Positions 23,171 through 36,639 are shown, counted from the first letter of the stretch. The stretch: DNA of 64,000 nucleotides from Gentiana macrophylla (GCA_026214975.1 CM047805.1:111037845-111101844); one strand, 5' to 3'. Made by a program: numbers and translations. Notes: generated by a model not told the origin, from the sequence alone.

Positions 23171-23734
23171 TGTTAACGGAAATAACATCGAATTTTAGAA
23201 ATTACATCGAAAGAGTATCAAATGAGATATCAAAATAAAGATGATGAAAGAATATGAATATGGTAATTAAAAGTTGATGAACGGAATTCTAAATCAAAAG
23301 TCACGACCGTTAAACAAATTCGTATGAGAGAGAAATTAATATTCATTTTTTGATATTTTTCCTTTTTTTGTCATTAAATTCCAGCTAAATCGGTTATAAA
23401 TCCACTTCCGATTACTAGGTTGTAATCCATTCATATTTATTTAGTTTCAATAAGGGCAAAATTAAATTAGCTAGACCAAAATGCCCTTAAAATTAATCCA
23501 CGAGTTCGGCTGATTATTTTACCTATTTCCCAGCTCTTTACGTACTTCCCCACCCCATCTTGAACCTAATTTTGCGCCTCATTACCTTCTACTTTCACCC
23601 ACCACCCCTATGGGCATAACATACATACCAATCATCACCTCTAACAACAACTCTTTCTCTTTCTGCTCGTATAGAAATTTCGGCAGATTCTTAAAAAAAC
23701 TGAGAAAATAAAAAAATCGGTTTCATCCTGTTAT
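23171..23734. other. 3' flank of array 1 and promoter-like AT/CT-rich DNA
   Basis: The first ~180 bp resemble the flank of array 3. From about 23520 the strand becomes C/T-rich with CAACAACAACTC and CTCTTTCTCT, like a plant 5' untranslated leader. No complete gene follows, only fragments. Confidence 0.4.
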
Positions 23735-23945
23735 TTGCTGGGCTTCTTTGTTATTCTAACAACAATGGTGAGGAAACAATCCATACAAGCCGGAGAACAT
23801 TTGACATGTATGACTACCGGTATGTTCAAGTATCCAATCCGAGTGGATATTCTTTGTTGCGCTGTTGTGTTCTTAAAAAAAGATAAAACCACGATTTGTC
23901 TTTTTTTGCATGCATATCACTTTTCTAAAGATGGTTTACTTGCAG

Positions 23946-24036
23946 GTTTGTACATTTTGGGCCAGAGGTGAAGTGCCATTGCAGTGTACCGAGTTGTCAA
24001 GGGTATCTTGGTAGTAAAAAAAGATCACAATGGTAG
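23946..24036 (+). pseudogene. post-SET-like gene fragment
   Basis: After a TTGCAG acceptor-like site, one + frame reads FVHFGPEVKCHC followed by SVPSCQGYLG. The spacing CxC-x4-C followed by GYLG matches the zinc-binding post-SET motif at the C-terminus of SET-domain histone methyltransferases. The frame stops soon after, no SET domain is present upstream, and the neighbouring fragment on the opposite strand comes from a different gene. It looks like a captured exon rather than a gene. The assignment rests on a short motif. Confidence 0.4.
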
Positions 24037-24235
24037 AGCTAGACCTTTGCTGGGGTTCCAAGAGGAAGAAAATTGCTACTGGTTGTTAGTCTATCATCAA
24101 ACTTTAACTCGTGTTCTTCTCCTAGTTTTAGAGACAAACAATGGGAAATTATGGAGAGGAAGTTTGATAAGAGTGGTCAAGATGTGGGATTTTCATTGAT
24201 TGAAATGGAGAATTGTATAGTTGCCCATGGAGATG

Positions 24236-24352
24236 CTAAGAATTGTGAAGATTGGCAAGTGTTGAACGTGATATGCCCATGGAGATACCAACATCGGCTG
24301 TAGCCATTGCTAGTGCATCATTGATACCATCACTTGTCATTGTTGTGAAACC
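24236..24352 (-). pseudogene. P1B-type heavy-metal ATPase fragment
   Basis: The minus strand reads TMTSDGINDALAMATADVG followed by ISMGIS. This matches the hinge motif of P-type ATPases (GDGIND...ADVGISMG) and is closest to plant zinc/cadmium HMA pumps, where the Asp/Asn of this motif help bind magnesium. The first Gly of GDGIND is Ser here. Only about 35 codons are recognisable, no phosphorylation DKTG site or membrane segments are present, and a stop follows. It is a captured or decayed fragment about 200 bp from a post-SET-like exon. Confidence 0.6.
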
Positions 24353-24590
24353 TTTTTTTTTAATCTTTGATGATCTTTTCTTTGTCTTCTGATAAAAGTT
24401 TTGAGTGGACCACTTCACGATAGCCTCCTAACTGCACACAGATTTTGTAATGTTGTTTTGTTATATTGTAGAATCAAAATAGAATTAATTATACATTTTA
24501 GGGGTACGAGCACATGTATCAGTTATTTAACAGATTCTCTATTATATAGACTCCAACACAATATTTATCTGTTTACAGAATCTCTATCTA

Positions 24591-24622
<32 letters not shown>
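24591..24622 (+). repeat. poly(A) tract
   Basis: About 31 consecutive A residues follow ATCTAC. It may mark the 3' end of a retroposed copy that includes the sequence to its left. No flanking duplication was identified. Confidence 0.75.
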
Positions 24623-24624
<2 letters not shown>

Positions 24625-24835
24625 ATTATACATCGCACCAATCCTAGTTATAGATAAGCCTATTCGAATCTCACATCCAATTTTTAAAAATTACGAATTC
24701 GCCTTTAGGTGTATATCTAAGTATCTAGTGTACGCAAGTTTTTCTCTAATACCATGCACATGTTGGGATATGATCAAGTCTTTTTGATCAAATATGAGTT
24801 TAACAATTTGCTACTACGATGTAACATGATGTGAA

Positions 24836-26810
24836 TGTTGGAATAGTGTCCTAAACCCAATCGGGTTGGACCGGATCCGACCGGGTCGGATCATTTCTAC
24901 TATTTCTTTATGTTTATACATATATAAAATGGCTTTTCTGTTGTCATATATATGTTCTTTTAAAGAACCAATTATGAATTGTTATATGATAACGTCCTTA
25001 GTATTAAACTGTGATAGAGAAACCATGATAGGCGATTATGGTTGATGAGATCTCTAATCACTTTAATAAGTTTGATACTTAAATGTCTCTAGGTCGATGT
25101 ACTATTAAACAGGGCATTGATAGTATAAGCAGGACTAGCACGTATTAGATATCTTACGTCTTAAAGGCGGTGGATAGATCTCGCTCATCGAAGTGTAGAG
25201 ACACTTGGATTGTGCGTGGGCGTGTATTAGAGAATGCGATCACGTTAGATCGACCCACTTACACGGATAAGTGTCACACTATGTGGCGGTTGTGTAATTA
25301 TCTTTTGACCGAGTCTTCATGGCATCACGGTGTGGATTGTCATGCTTTGACACTATTGAGGTTTCCACAGCCACGGGGCGATCATGCGGTAGTGATTGGG
25401 TATGATCATTGAAGCATGCGGAGTATACATGATTGGTCTTCCGGGAATCGCGTATCCTATGATTGGGATCGAATATCCGAAATGACCTTCTTATAAGGAA
25501 TGTCTTACTCTCGTGAATCTTTGCAAAGTGGGAGTAAATGAGTTACTTCGAGAGAACTTGATATCCAGATTATAAGATACGGTCGTTGATGTTTTGACAC
25601 TCGACTAACGACCGTATGGATATTATTACAGCGATAGGATTGTAAGTTACACGGTAACTGCTTCACATGAAAGGTAGTAGTCATTGCATTTGACTCTTCC
25701 GATGATTGGGGGTCACGGTGTGTTGCTAGACGCTATCCCGTGATCGTTAGGCATGAAGGGCATTTTCATAATTTGCACTTTGTGTCTACGGCCAACATAT
25801 TCGGAAGTCTATCGGGTCACACACATAAGAACATCTAGCCGGATTAAAATGTGGTTATAGATGATAACCAAATAAGGAAAGTTTATCTCGAGACTATAAA
25901 GGTTATAGTGGTAAATTAATATGGTGGTATTTATTTATTATGAATAAATTAAATACAAGATATTAATAATATTATATTAATTAAAGAATATTCCGGATGC
26001 CAATTTATTGGCATAAGGTGGCGCAATTTGTGTGTGTATAAGATACACTTGGATTGTGCAATTTAATTAATAATGTTACCAAATATATTAATATTAGATA
26101 TTGATAAATAAAGTATATATGTCCCAGCGTGTGTTTGCACCAATTCAAATTGGTGATTCATGCGCACCATATATTTATATATATAGATTTATATGTGTTA
26201 TATATATGTGATATATATACATATGTGTAAATTGATTTATGGTAATATAATAAAGATAGTCAATATAAGATATTGACAATATCTTGGAAATATTCAATAT
26301 AAGATATTGACAATATCCTAGATTTATTTAATATGAGATATTGTAATAAATGAGATAAATCAATCAATTATATTTACCTTATTTTATTGGGAAAATGTTT
26401 TCTTCTCCTCCACACTACATAGGGGCGCCCCAACCACTATAAATAAGATGTGGGTGTCAAGCTCTTTTGTACATCACAATTGCAAGAGCTCATAGTTCTT
26501 GTGTAAAATAGAGGCGTCTATAGAGAGTTGGAGAGAGGGAAAAGGGCCGGTCTAAGCAACCGGAGTTTTCCAATAAGCAACCCATGATGGGATTCCGGCG
26601 GGTTGTTCGTGTGGACTAGCGGTAGAGGGCGAACACTTGGCGCCTCTATGCAGAACTACTCTCCCAGACGGTCAAAGCGTCGATCTTTTAGATCAACCAA
26701 GGTAACCACCGTCTACTACTTGTTTGTTTATTGCTTAAACGAAGTCGATCTTGGGTCGATAGGAAATAAATTTTTGAATTCCGCTGTGTTCCCGCGTAGA
26801 TTTCCTAACA
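24836..26810 (+). mobile_element. left Copia, 5' LTR
   Basis: 1975 bp, starting TGTTGGAATAGTGTCC and ending TTTCCTAACA. TATA box TATAAATA at 26439-26446. It shares its first ~50 bases and many later blocks with the right Copia LTR (55920-57715, minus). It retains about 101 bp (25864-25964) that are deleted from the split 3' LTR. Confidence 0.9.
26439..26446 (+). promoter_or_regulatory. TATA box, left Copia 5' LTR
   Basis: TATAAATA follows the conserved GGGGCGCCCC block. The same arrangement is at 40481-40488 in the 3' LTR. Confidence 0.6.
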
Positions 26811-26811
26811 G

Positions 26812-26822
26812 TGGTATCAGAG
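26812..26822 (+). other. primer binding site (tRNA-iMet), left Copia
   Basis: TGGTATCAGAG starts one base after the 5' LTR. This is the common plant Copia primer site, complementary to the 3' end of initiator tRNA-Met. Confidence 0.9.
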
Positions 26823-28340
26823 AGAGCTTCGAGCTTAAGCAATAAGCATGTTATTATGCATAGTTAATTTTATCATTTAAATCACGTAATTAAAAGATGA
26901 AAGATTTTTTATTTGCAAAATTGATACATGAAAAGAAAAAAAAAAGAAAAAAAAGGGGCGGCATTGGTGGTGCTCGGCCGATCGGCGGAGGCACCACCAC
27001 CGTGTGATCGCCGGCGGCGGCGGCGGCCTCCGGGCTGCCGGCGGCTGCTGGTGTGATGCGGTGGCCCTGTTTTGTTTTGTGTATTTGTGATTCAATATTG
27101 TTCATAGTTGTGATTAATATCTCCTTTATTTAGTTGTGTCATGTGGCTAACCAATGTTTTAAATAGTTTGGGTCATTGAGATGCCACATGGCATTAAAAT
27201 AATAATGGTATTTCCAAATATTTGATTTGGAATAGGCCTGGGCCCTTTCCAAATATTTGATTTGGGAAAAGGCCTAGGCCTAGGCCACTTCCAAAATTTT
27301 GATTTTGGAAAGTGGCCAGGCCAAAACCAAAATTATTTGTCCTTTTCAAATATTTGATTTGGAATGGCTGCAAGCTCTATCCAAATATTTGATTTGTAAA
27401 AAAGCTAAGCTGCAGCCACTTCCAAAATTTTGATTTTGGAAAGTGGTCAGGCCTAAGCCAAATTTGATTTAGAAAACCAAAGACATCCCTTTTGATTACG
27501 AATCAAAAGGAAAGAAACAAAAGAGAAATAATTTTAATTTTGATTTATTTTGGAATAGTTCTAATTAATTAAAATTAAAATTAAAATCGGTTTAAGATTA
27601 ATCGTTAATTTTATTTCGATTAAAATCATTTAATTAATTAAATGTTAATTAGTTAATTGATTGGATAAAATTATTTAATAGATTAAATGTTAATTGATTA
27701 ATTAAGACGCAAGTAGTTAAATTTTAATTTTATCTTTTTCATAAGATTTTATTGTATGGATTAGATATAGTAGATATAATATGATTATATGGACCCGATT
27801 GATGATCGATGGACTCACCGATAGGATAGATGTGAATGATTTAATTTTTCTGTTGGTTTAAAAATTGTGTCTAGGCCGTTATTCAAAACGTGACCTAGTT
27901 TATTTTCTCGCATTTATCCCATTCCCGTTAGCTAGCTCCTCCCGTGTGCGGCGGGTGTATTTATTTTATTCGATAGAATTAAATGTAACAAGAATGGAGC
28001 AGAAGATGGAGACCAAAGAAAGACGAAAATAAAGATCCCATTGGAGAATGGAGCATTAAAGATCCTATTGGCGGTTGCAGCTACCCTTAGATTGTGACAC
28101 GCGGTTTCGTCAGTTTGTATGAAACCGCACCTAGGAAAAGTCCATGATCATACCAGTTACTTTACGCATTTATTTATTTTGTGCTTGTATTTATTTTATA
28201 TGATACGATAGATGCATGACTAGGCACGATCTACATAAATGTGTAGGATGTATGTCTATAGAGATAGATATATTTGATGAGACCGTAATTAAAATTAATT
28301 AAGTGAATTAATTTACGTAATTACTCCCACAACAAAAATC
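26823..28340 (+). other. left Copia untranslated leader
   Basis: About 1.5 kb of leader between primer site and gag. It has a G/C-rich block (26960-27060) that encodes nothing convincing and then a cluster of short imperfect palindromes (27205-27470). Gag-proximal sequence from about 28341 matches the right Copia near 62040-62110 in reverse. Confidence 0.6.
27205..27470 (+). repeat. palindromic leader repeats CCAAATATTTGATTTGG
   Basis: Four copies of a TCCAAATATTTGATTTGGA type and two of a TTCCAAAATTTTGATTTTGG type alternate with CAGGCCTAGGCC-like stretches. The right Copia carries the same cluster at 62855-63110. Confidence 0.8.
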
Positions 28341-31300
28341 AAGTTATAAAATGTCTCCCAATATTATAGTGACGGTGAAGAGCCCTTGTTCGGATCCAAC
28401 TGATCGGCCCACGTCGGGAGTTGACCTACCACGGGTATATCGTCATTATCGAGATATGATCGTTATGAGATCTCATGAATATTTGGGTTACGACTCGACT
28501 AAGAATCTTGCGGTGATTGGCCCACGTCAGGACCTTCTGATTTTAGAGACATAAGGTTGACTATCACATAGGCGATGTGAATCGTCAAAGAGTTGACTAG
28601 TCAAACCCTTTGGAAGTCGCGTTAGACGCGATCGTAAGAAAGTACCTACCCGTCAAAATTGATCCGGTCGATCGCCCACGTCGGGATCGAGTCAACTAGA
28701 TAGGATTCCGATTTACTAAAGGATTTTGAAAAATCCTTGAAAGTCAATTGGGAGTAGTTGACTAGTGGGAGCAAAATCATAATCCCAAAGACCATATTTG
28801 ATTTTGCGTGTATAGACAACAACACTCTTTTATCTTCATTTTTTATGTTGTAGTTTTTAGCAAACTTTTATATTTATGTTTTTCTCGATTAGTAAAACCA
28901 AATTATGACTGTTTGAGAAACGTTCTCAAGAATGGTTAAGTAAATTTTAATCCATTTAAAATAAGCAATGACACGAGCAATCTCGTTATAGTAGTTAGAG
29001 ACAAGGAGACTACATATATGATGGAGTTCTCCAAGACTTTAATTATTAATGAAAGGCGGTAGCTCATGACATTGGATACGATCCAATATGATCATTCAGT
29101 CATATGATGACAATTAATTCAAACGTTGTATAAGAATGGCCACATCTGATTTTGGAAAGGTTGTTTTCAAAATTGTAAGATTTATGTATCGACTTAATTC
29201 TATCATTGCTTAAAGGTTAATTAAATAGTCAATGTTTTGAATACGATTCAAAAGGTTAAATAAACTATTTAATAAACTTTAGATTTTATTTATGAAAGGA
29301 AATTAAGGACATGGCTCTTGTGATCTTTCTTAAGTCTTATGAAGACTACAGTAAGAAACATTTTTCAAGTGCTTAAAGGATTGAAAGAAAAGTTAGGGCA
29401 TGTGCTTAAATAGAGAGCTTATCGAAGTCTCTATTCTAAGCAAGTCTGTTGAGATAAATCTATCTAAGTTCAAGTCAAATCTTAGATATATGATATCTTA
29501 CGAGTGTGATTAAAATTAGAAAGATTAAATCTGAGATATGGAAGGTGAAGCAAACGTTGTGACACTTACCATATTCGGATCTAGTAAAGCGATAATGGAA
29601 CTAAATAAATGTTATTATGTTCGGTTCTTATGAAGAACATACTTTCAGTTATTTGTTAGGATTTAGTAGACATATTCAATTGTAAAGAATAAATGTTATT
29701 CCGATAAAGTTGGAAGGTCACTGAATCTAACATACTAGATTGAAGTCACTATATAGTTGATATGTGTGATGAGATCTCAACTAAATATTTGAATGGCTGT
29801 TATCCTTGATATTTGTAGTTGTTCTAGACATAGTCTCTCTGTGAGGGAAGCGTGTAATTAAACGTCATTCTGATGATGTTGAACCATATGATTATGAATC
29901 ATGTGGGTAATACGTATCTTACCTAAAGATGACTAAAATACCCTTTTATGAAAAGGTTGTAAAATCTAGAAAAATTTTCTGAAGCCTAAACATACCGATG
30001 TTTGTTGGCTTGTGACAATTGATGCCACAAATAATTGTTTATTAGTCTCTACGACTATTTTTTGAAATAGTCAAGTGTACTCAGTGAAGTGCATAATTCG
30101 GAAAGCCCGAAAAGTTCGAGCCAGTACGAATATGATATTGATGAGCTACTTAGGAATTAATCTTCAATTGGATTGAAGTAATTAATACCTAAAAGGTTTG
30201 CAATTTTAAGTCGTGCGAAAGGGAATAAGATTCTCCCTTGAAGGATACCATCTTTGGGATACGCAATTAGATTGTGTTCCCAAAATAGAAACAACACTTT
30301 ATATGATAAATGTGTGACGCAAGCCATGCGAAGTATCCCTTACCCGTTTCGGGATAGTGCCCTTATACTTAACCGAGTTCCAAAGAAAAATGTTGAATAA
30401 ATTCCATATTAGATATGGAAGATAATAATGTCGAATCTATCTTAACCGATGATTTGAAGTTGTCATAGGCAAAGTTAGAATGGCTTGGAGCCTAGTACGA
30501 CATATGCAACTTTGTGGAATATCTTAGCAAGTACGCTAGATATTATTTACTTGTCCATGGAGAAAAATGTTTGTCTCCAAACATGTTTGTTTTCTAAAGG
30601 AAGTGTTTCTTCCAAAAGAAACACTTGGGAGTGAATCGAGATCTCAAAAGAGTTTGAGAACCACAAAGATATATTCAACCATAGGAACGTGAGCAGCACG
30701 CCACATAACGATGAGGTGTAGAACACCGCCAAAGTGCACACAAAAGTTCTCAGAAGTCTATGGATAACCTCAAGCCCGAAAAAGGTTGCGGTATGTTCAT
30801 CTTGAAGAATGAATAGCTCACGACTTATGAAGGAATGTTTGAAAGGCAAGATTGAGAGATATGGCCAGAGCCATAATATCTCGAATTAGATTCCATCGGT
30901 GACAACCAGGTTGTGAACCTAGTCTGTCTCACTAGAGGAATGTCCTGTAAGGTGAGCCGATTCTATTCAGACTATGCTTGTTGTAACTTCGTATCATGGC
31001 TATATGATAGTGTTGAAGACGTTGGGCAAACAGCTCAATGTTCATAGACGATGACATGATATGTAAGCCCACGAGATCCATTTATAGATTCAAACAAGTT
31101 TCTCTAGACGATTTCTTTGTTAGATAATCAAAGGAGTTTGATTTAGTCAAAAGAAGGATATGCCCAATGTGCAAGAAGGATAGTGGGAGTGTGTTACGAT
31201 TTTTGAGTAAGGTATTGGATATCTCTCTCGAGAATTGTCACCCCATGTCACAGTCAATTAATGTTTGGTAGTTCAAGTTCTTTACGAAAGCACTTAGATT

Positions 31301-31876
31301 AGCAGTTCTTATTTTAGAAATAAGAATCTATAGCGATAGAATTAACTGCTGTTAGATTATAGTTTACCTATATAGATGTGATGCTAAAAGAAGTTTAGCA
31401 TAGATCACGAAAGGAGATACTGCTAGCCGGTGTTCTCAAGATCTGTCTATGTTAGGATGTTAGTCCTAAAGATGAGGTGAAAGATGATGCTTATGGAAGG
31501 TTTCCTTCGCTCCTGTGATAGGAACCATCATAAGAGTTATGCTAGAGGTTCACACTTCATGAAGAGTCATGAGCAAGTGTGAAAGTGATTCTAGCAGATG
31601 TCGAGAATATCCTTAAACAAGTTAAGGAAGAGTTCCTAGTTTATTAAAGCTTGGAAGAGAATAAATATAGTTATACAGACGTGTATCCTAAGTCTTATGA
31701 AGGCGAGTGGGAGCTACGGTCTGGGTTTGCAGTCACTTTGATTAAGTGACACAGTGAGCTGGAAATGTTCTAGCCTATGGGTCACTGTAAACTCTACAAC
31801 TAGGCCAAAACACAGTAGTGCCTTAGAGGCGCAGCGGGAGCAGTACATGGATCTAGAAGGTTCATTATTGAACCTT
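28341..31876 (+). pseudogene. left Copia gag-pol, decayed
   Basis: The region is collinear with the gag-pol part of the right Copia: the first 200 bp match 61900-62110 in reverse (for example GAAGAGCCCTTGTTCGG). No frame longer than about 100 codons remains and no catalytic motif can be read. It is interrupted at 31881 by an antisense solo LTR and resumes at 33584. Confidence 0.55.
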
Positions 31877-31881
31877 GTGCG

Positions 31882-33578
31882 TGAAGGATGCAGGTTCTTA
31901 GATCTAAATGAGTTAGATCTATGCGCAGCGGATGGATCACGATTTATATGACACAATTCATAATTAAAGGACTTAAGCACTACAAGGGGGTTTAAGATTA
32001 TGTTACCAATAACGGGAAGAGTCGTCTTGATCTTCCGATGTGTTCTCCAAACGGCGGTTGGTGGACACCCTTCTTGATACACAAACCTCCTCGATATGCA
32101 ACACTAAGAAAAACTCCAAGTTTTTCTTCCTCTAAAACCCTAGACAAGAGAAACAAATTTTTTCTCTCTTTTTTAATGAGTGGGGCGAAATTTTCCTCTT
32201 CACATATGTCTTGGAAGAACTCTCTTTATATAGGAGAGTAAATCCTTGGCCTCCAAGTTTCTAATTAATTAAATAAATAATTAAAAAGAAATCACAATAA
32301 AGGATAATTCCATTTATAAAAGATTGTGATTAATCAATCAATCAATTACAAATAAATCATCTTTTATTAATCATTAATCACACAAGAAAATCAAATCTTG
32401 CATTTAATGAAGTATGAGGCGCCACCCCTAGGGTTTAAAAGCCCACATAAAATGTCTTTTATGTGTATTATATTATTTAGCCCAACTAAATAATATTCAT
32501 GCATATCAATTAATTGGCCCACCAATTAATTATTTCGAGGCCCAAGTAACAAGATTATTAGTCGAATTACGAAGTTTCACATCGGGGACCATGGACCTAT
32601 AACCGGTAGCTCAATAATTAATTATTCATCGAATGAATAAGTACATTAATTATTAATTCGGGATTACGCCACCATAAACCCCAAACCGAACTCTACCAAT
32701 TATAGATGTATACTTATACTCAACCCATGAGAGTGAATAGTCCATTGATATAATCACTACATACTGATTAACCCTCCATAGATCGTCCATTCTCGAGGTG
32801 GGAAGTCTCCGTGAACGGACTCAGAATATCTTATCCTTATTTACCATCAACCCCCTGATGATCAATTAGTACACCCTCTTGAAAGAGAGGGGTGCCTTCG
32901 GGAACATATCTGACTAGTAGCTAATTAGTCAAATGTGAACTCCCGGGATCGATCACTTTCTTAGGGCTAACAAATAAGGGATTTGTCTCTCTACTTCCCG
33001 AGGAAGGAATGGATTCCATGTCTGTGAAAATCGAACTACTCACTCATCCGGAGATAGTGCCAATGAGAAGTGGCTTGGAACACATATTAAAGTGAACCGT
33101 AACTAACACATCAAACACTACCCGGGACAACAGGATTAAGGTTGATCCATATATGATCATCTAATGATTTAATAAGATTCCTCGATTACGGAATTATACC
33201 AAGAAATTCAGATTAAATCGGTCCAAATTTACCCTATATGAATGCCATCATATATAAATGCCCCACGTAGTACCCTCTACAACCGGCAAGTCCGGATAAG
33301 ACTATCACACCCTAAGGTGTTAGGCGCATTATTGGTGTTTTAATCAAGAGACCTAAACTCGATTAATTTCACCACGGACTAACGATTTAAGCATATCTCC
33401 ACTAACTCAATCCTCACGTGTAATCCATACTTTGAGTTAAGTGGTTACATCTGAGATATACTTAGGGTTTGCAGCAGTGTATTACTTTACAAGCACAAAG
33501 CAAGTAATAAGGTGAGATAAATTCTGTCATCCATTAAAAACAATTACACAAATTGTCTTTCGGGCACTACATCTAACA
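31882..33578 (-). mobile_element. antisense Copia solo LTR
   Basis: A single 1.70-kb LTR flanked by the perfect duplication GTGCG (31877-31881 and 33579-33583). On the minus strand it starts TGTTAGATGTAGTGCC and ends GCATCCTTCA. It is related to the LTR at 5136-6912. No internal sequence or second LTR is present, so it is a solo LTR left by recombination between two LTRs. Confidence 0.88.
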
Positions 33579-33583
33579 GTGCG

Positions 33584-33845
33584 GTTCTTCCACCTTTTCT
33601 ATATAGCTGATATAGTAAGTGGATTCATTGCTTGAAGCAAGGACTAGGGTCTCGTCAGAGATCTGTGTGTGGGTTGAGGCGGTTCCTTTGACTTGGTCAT
33701 TTGGAGCTTGGTATGAAGATAGTCTGAGTCCCCATGGATAGAGATCCGTTTAAGGCTAGGGCTGGTTGCGAGTATTGCATGAGATTCTTGTGTCTCAACT
33801 TGGTCTTGTGTGTGCGAGTGATTGGTTTTAGGCCAAGTGGGAGAT
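33584..33845 (+). other. left Copia, 3' internal end and polypurine tract
   Basis: The sequence resumes after the solo LTR and ends GGCCAAGTGGGAGAT immediately before the 3' LTR. The same tract is found in reverse at 57716-57730. Confidence 0.75.
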
Positions 33846-34870
33846 TGTTGGAATAGTGTCCTAAACCCAATCGGGTTGGACCGGATCCGACCGGGTCGGA
33901 TCATTTCTACTATTTCTTTATGTTTATACATATATAAAATGGCTTTTTTTGTTGTCATATATATGTTCTTTTAAAGAACCAATTATGAATTGTTATATGA
34001 TAACGTCCTTAGTATTAAGCGTGATAGAGAAACCATGATGAGCGATTATGGTTGATGAGATCTCTAATCACTTTAATAAGTTTGATACTTAAATGTCTCT
34101 AAGTGATGTACTATTAAGCAGGGCATTGATAGTATATAAGCAGACTAGCACGTATTAGATGTCTTCTCGTCTTTAAGAGGCGAGGATAGATCTCGTCTAT
34201 CGAAGTGTAGAGACACTTGGACCGTGCGTGGGACGTGTATTAGAGAATGCGACGTTAGATCGACCACTTACACGGATAAGTGTCACACTATGTGGCGGTT
34301 GTGTAATTATCCTTTTGACCGAGTCTTCATGGCATCACGGTGTGGATTGTCATGCTTTGACACTATTGAGGTTTCCCCCAGCCACGGGGCGATCATGCGG
34401 TAGTGATTGGGTATGATAATGAAGCATGCGGAGTATACATGATTGGTCTTCCGGGAATCGCGTATCATATGATTGGGATCGAATATCCGAAATGACCTTC
34501 TTATAAGGAATGTCTTACTCGTGAATCTTTGCAAAGTGGGAGTAAATGAGTTACTTGAGAGAGCTTGATATCCAGATTATAAGATACGGTCGTTGATGTT
34601 TTGACACTCGACTAACGACCGTATGGATATTATTACAGCGATAGGATTGTAAGTTACACGGTAACTGTTTCACATGAAAGGTAGTAGTCATTGCATTTGA
34701 CTCTTCCGATGATTGGGGGTCACGGTGTGTTGCTAGACGCTATCCCGTGATCGTTAGGCATGAAGGGCATTTTCATAATTTGCACTTTGTGTCTACGGCC
34801 AACATATTCGGAAGTCTATCGGGTCACACACATAAGAACATCTAGCCGGATTAAAATGTGGTTATAGATG
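33846..34870 (+). mobile_element. left Copia 3' LTR, first part
   Basis: It begins TGTTGGAATAGTGTCC and follows the 5' LTR, with many single-base indels, up to GTTATAGATG at 34870. There it is interrupted by the Tat/LINE chimera. Confidence 0.87.
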
Positions 34871-34886
34871 AATACGCAAAAACACG

Positions 34887-36600
34887 ATGCCTCCCAAGAA
34901 AACCGCATCCAAAACTGCATCTAAAGCAGTCGATCAAGGCTCCCAGATGAATGAGCCGATCGATCCCGATATGCAAGAGAGGCGAAGATCGCCTTGGATC
35001 TTATTCAAAGATGATCCTCGCGAAACAAGGGAAAAAGATCCGCTTTTGAATCTCGTCAGAGACCCACCAACTGAGAAAAGCAAGCCCTTGCTCCGAATAT
35101 CGGGCGCTGCGGATCGGTTGGCGAGGGCAAATTTGGAGGTAATGTCCAGGATAATAGCCGAGGCGATTCTGTGTGAATGAAGGCGGCGAAGCCGCCAGAG
35201 AAAGAAGCTATGGCGGAAGGCGGCCAGAAAGACGTAATGGACAAGCCTAAACAGACTCCTGGGGAAGAAATAAGCGCATCATCTAGCTCGGTGGAAAGGA
35301 AGAGGCACGAGATCCACCAAAAACACGAGAGAGGGACGATGATGGCGCGCCAGGAGGAGTTGAATGCAATTTTGGGAAAGAATCAGTGTCGTTGTGTGGC
35401 TCGAGTCTCCTTCACGAAGGAGATCGAGAGCTTTCCTAAACCCAAGGGGTTTAAGATACCCAAAATAGAACCTTATGATGGCACCACCGACCCGGAGGAC
35501 CATCTCCACAGGTATCTATCTCAAATGAGGCTGGATGGGGCACCTGATGCAATGCGTTGTCGGGCTTTCGAGACGCTACTCGTAGGTCGGGCAAGAGAAT
35601 GGTTCACGAAGCTACGACCCGGGTCGATCTCCAGTTTTGCCATGCTCGCTCGAAAGTTCCGAGATGCGTTTATAGTCAATAAGAAGTTTCATCTGAGTGC
35701 CACGCACCTCATGAACATGAGGCAGCAAAGAGATGAGACAGTAATGGAGTATTTGAAGAGGTTTAATCTCGAGGCCATGCAGGTCAAGGACGCAGATGAC
35801 CGACTTCTGATCACATCGTTCGTAGGGGGGCTGCGTAATACTAAGTTGTACATGAAGTTGAGCAGAGATGTTCCCCATACCATGGACGAATGTGTCAATG
35901 TGGTGCATAGATTCTGTCAGGGGGAAGAGGCAGTGCGGCGGCACACCCAATCCGACTGGATGGAATCCAAGAAGGACACCTGAGGTCCGAACAGGAATCA
36001 GTCCAAGAGGCAGGATGTCGAGAGTAAGCCATCGGTTTGGGACCGTATCGACACATCCACCTCAGACCGTGGGGGCAAGAAGGGACCCTCACGTGATAAG
36101 GACTTTATCCCGCTCAATCGACCTCGATCAGAGGTGTTGTCGATTATGCTTTCAAAAAACTTGGCGAGGAAACCACCACCGTTGAAAAAACCTCGAGAGA
36201 GGAGGAACGCAAGCAAATATTGTGATTTTCACGAAGACATAGGTCATACTGATGAGGATCAGATCGACTGAAGAGAGATATCGACGCCTGCATTCGGAAG
36301 GAAAGCTAGATGAAGTTGTTGACAGATCTCGATATGATGGGCCTGGGGCGTGGAGAATTCAAGAGGAAAAACTCCGATCAAGGCAGAATCGAGGTCGAGA
36401 TGTCCAGAGGCGAAGGATCGGTCACCTCGGAGGAATCGATCCCGTGTCGAGAAGGAAATAACAGAGAAAATTTGGGTCGAGATAGGTATGAAGATAATCG
36501 GCCGATTAATTATGTCAACACAATCTTTGGTCTGGTGAGAGTGATAAAGACCGATCAAACGAGGAGCGACTTGTAGCTCGAGAGAGCGCAAGCGGCTCCA
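34887..36600 (+). pseudogene. Tat-like Gypsy gag
   Basis: Gag of the Tat/Ogre branch of Ty3/Gypsy. The start MPPKKTASKTASK is at 34887. A frameshift near 35177 joins two frames. The core capsid-like region (residues about 80-240 of the second frame) has GRAREWFTKLRPGSISSF, then FVGGL and a basic end. Near 36210 a KYCDFHEDIGHT motif with downstream acidic residues resembles the zinc-knuckle-like end of Tat gags (CEFH...GHTTEEC). At least two further frame breaks follow after 35983. The first ~164 bp also occur inverted at 38743-38911. Confidence 0.75.
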
Positions 36601-36639
36601 GTTCACGGCGAAGTCGGATATGGCCCTCGAGATGATATC

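Noticed and set aside
26877..27105. Pro/Ala-rich minus-strand frames in the left Copia leader
   Set aside because: They come from a GC-rich patch on the antisense strand of the leader. No domain is visible and the right copy does not keep the frame.
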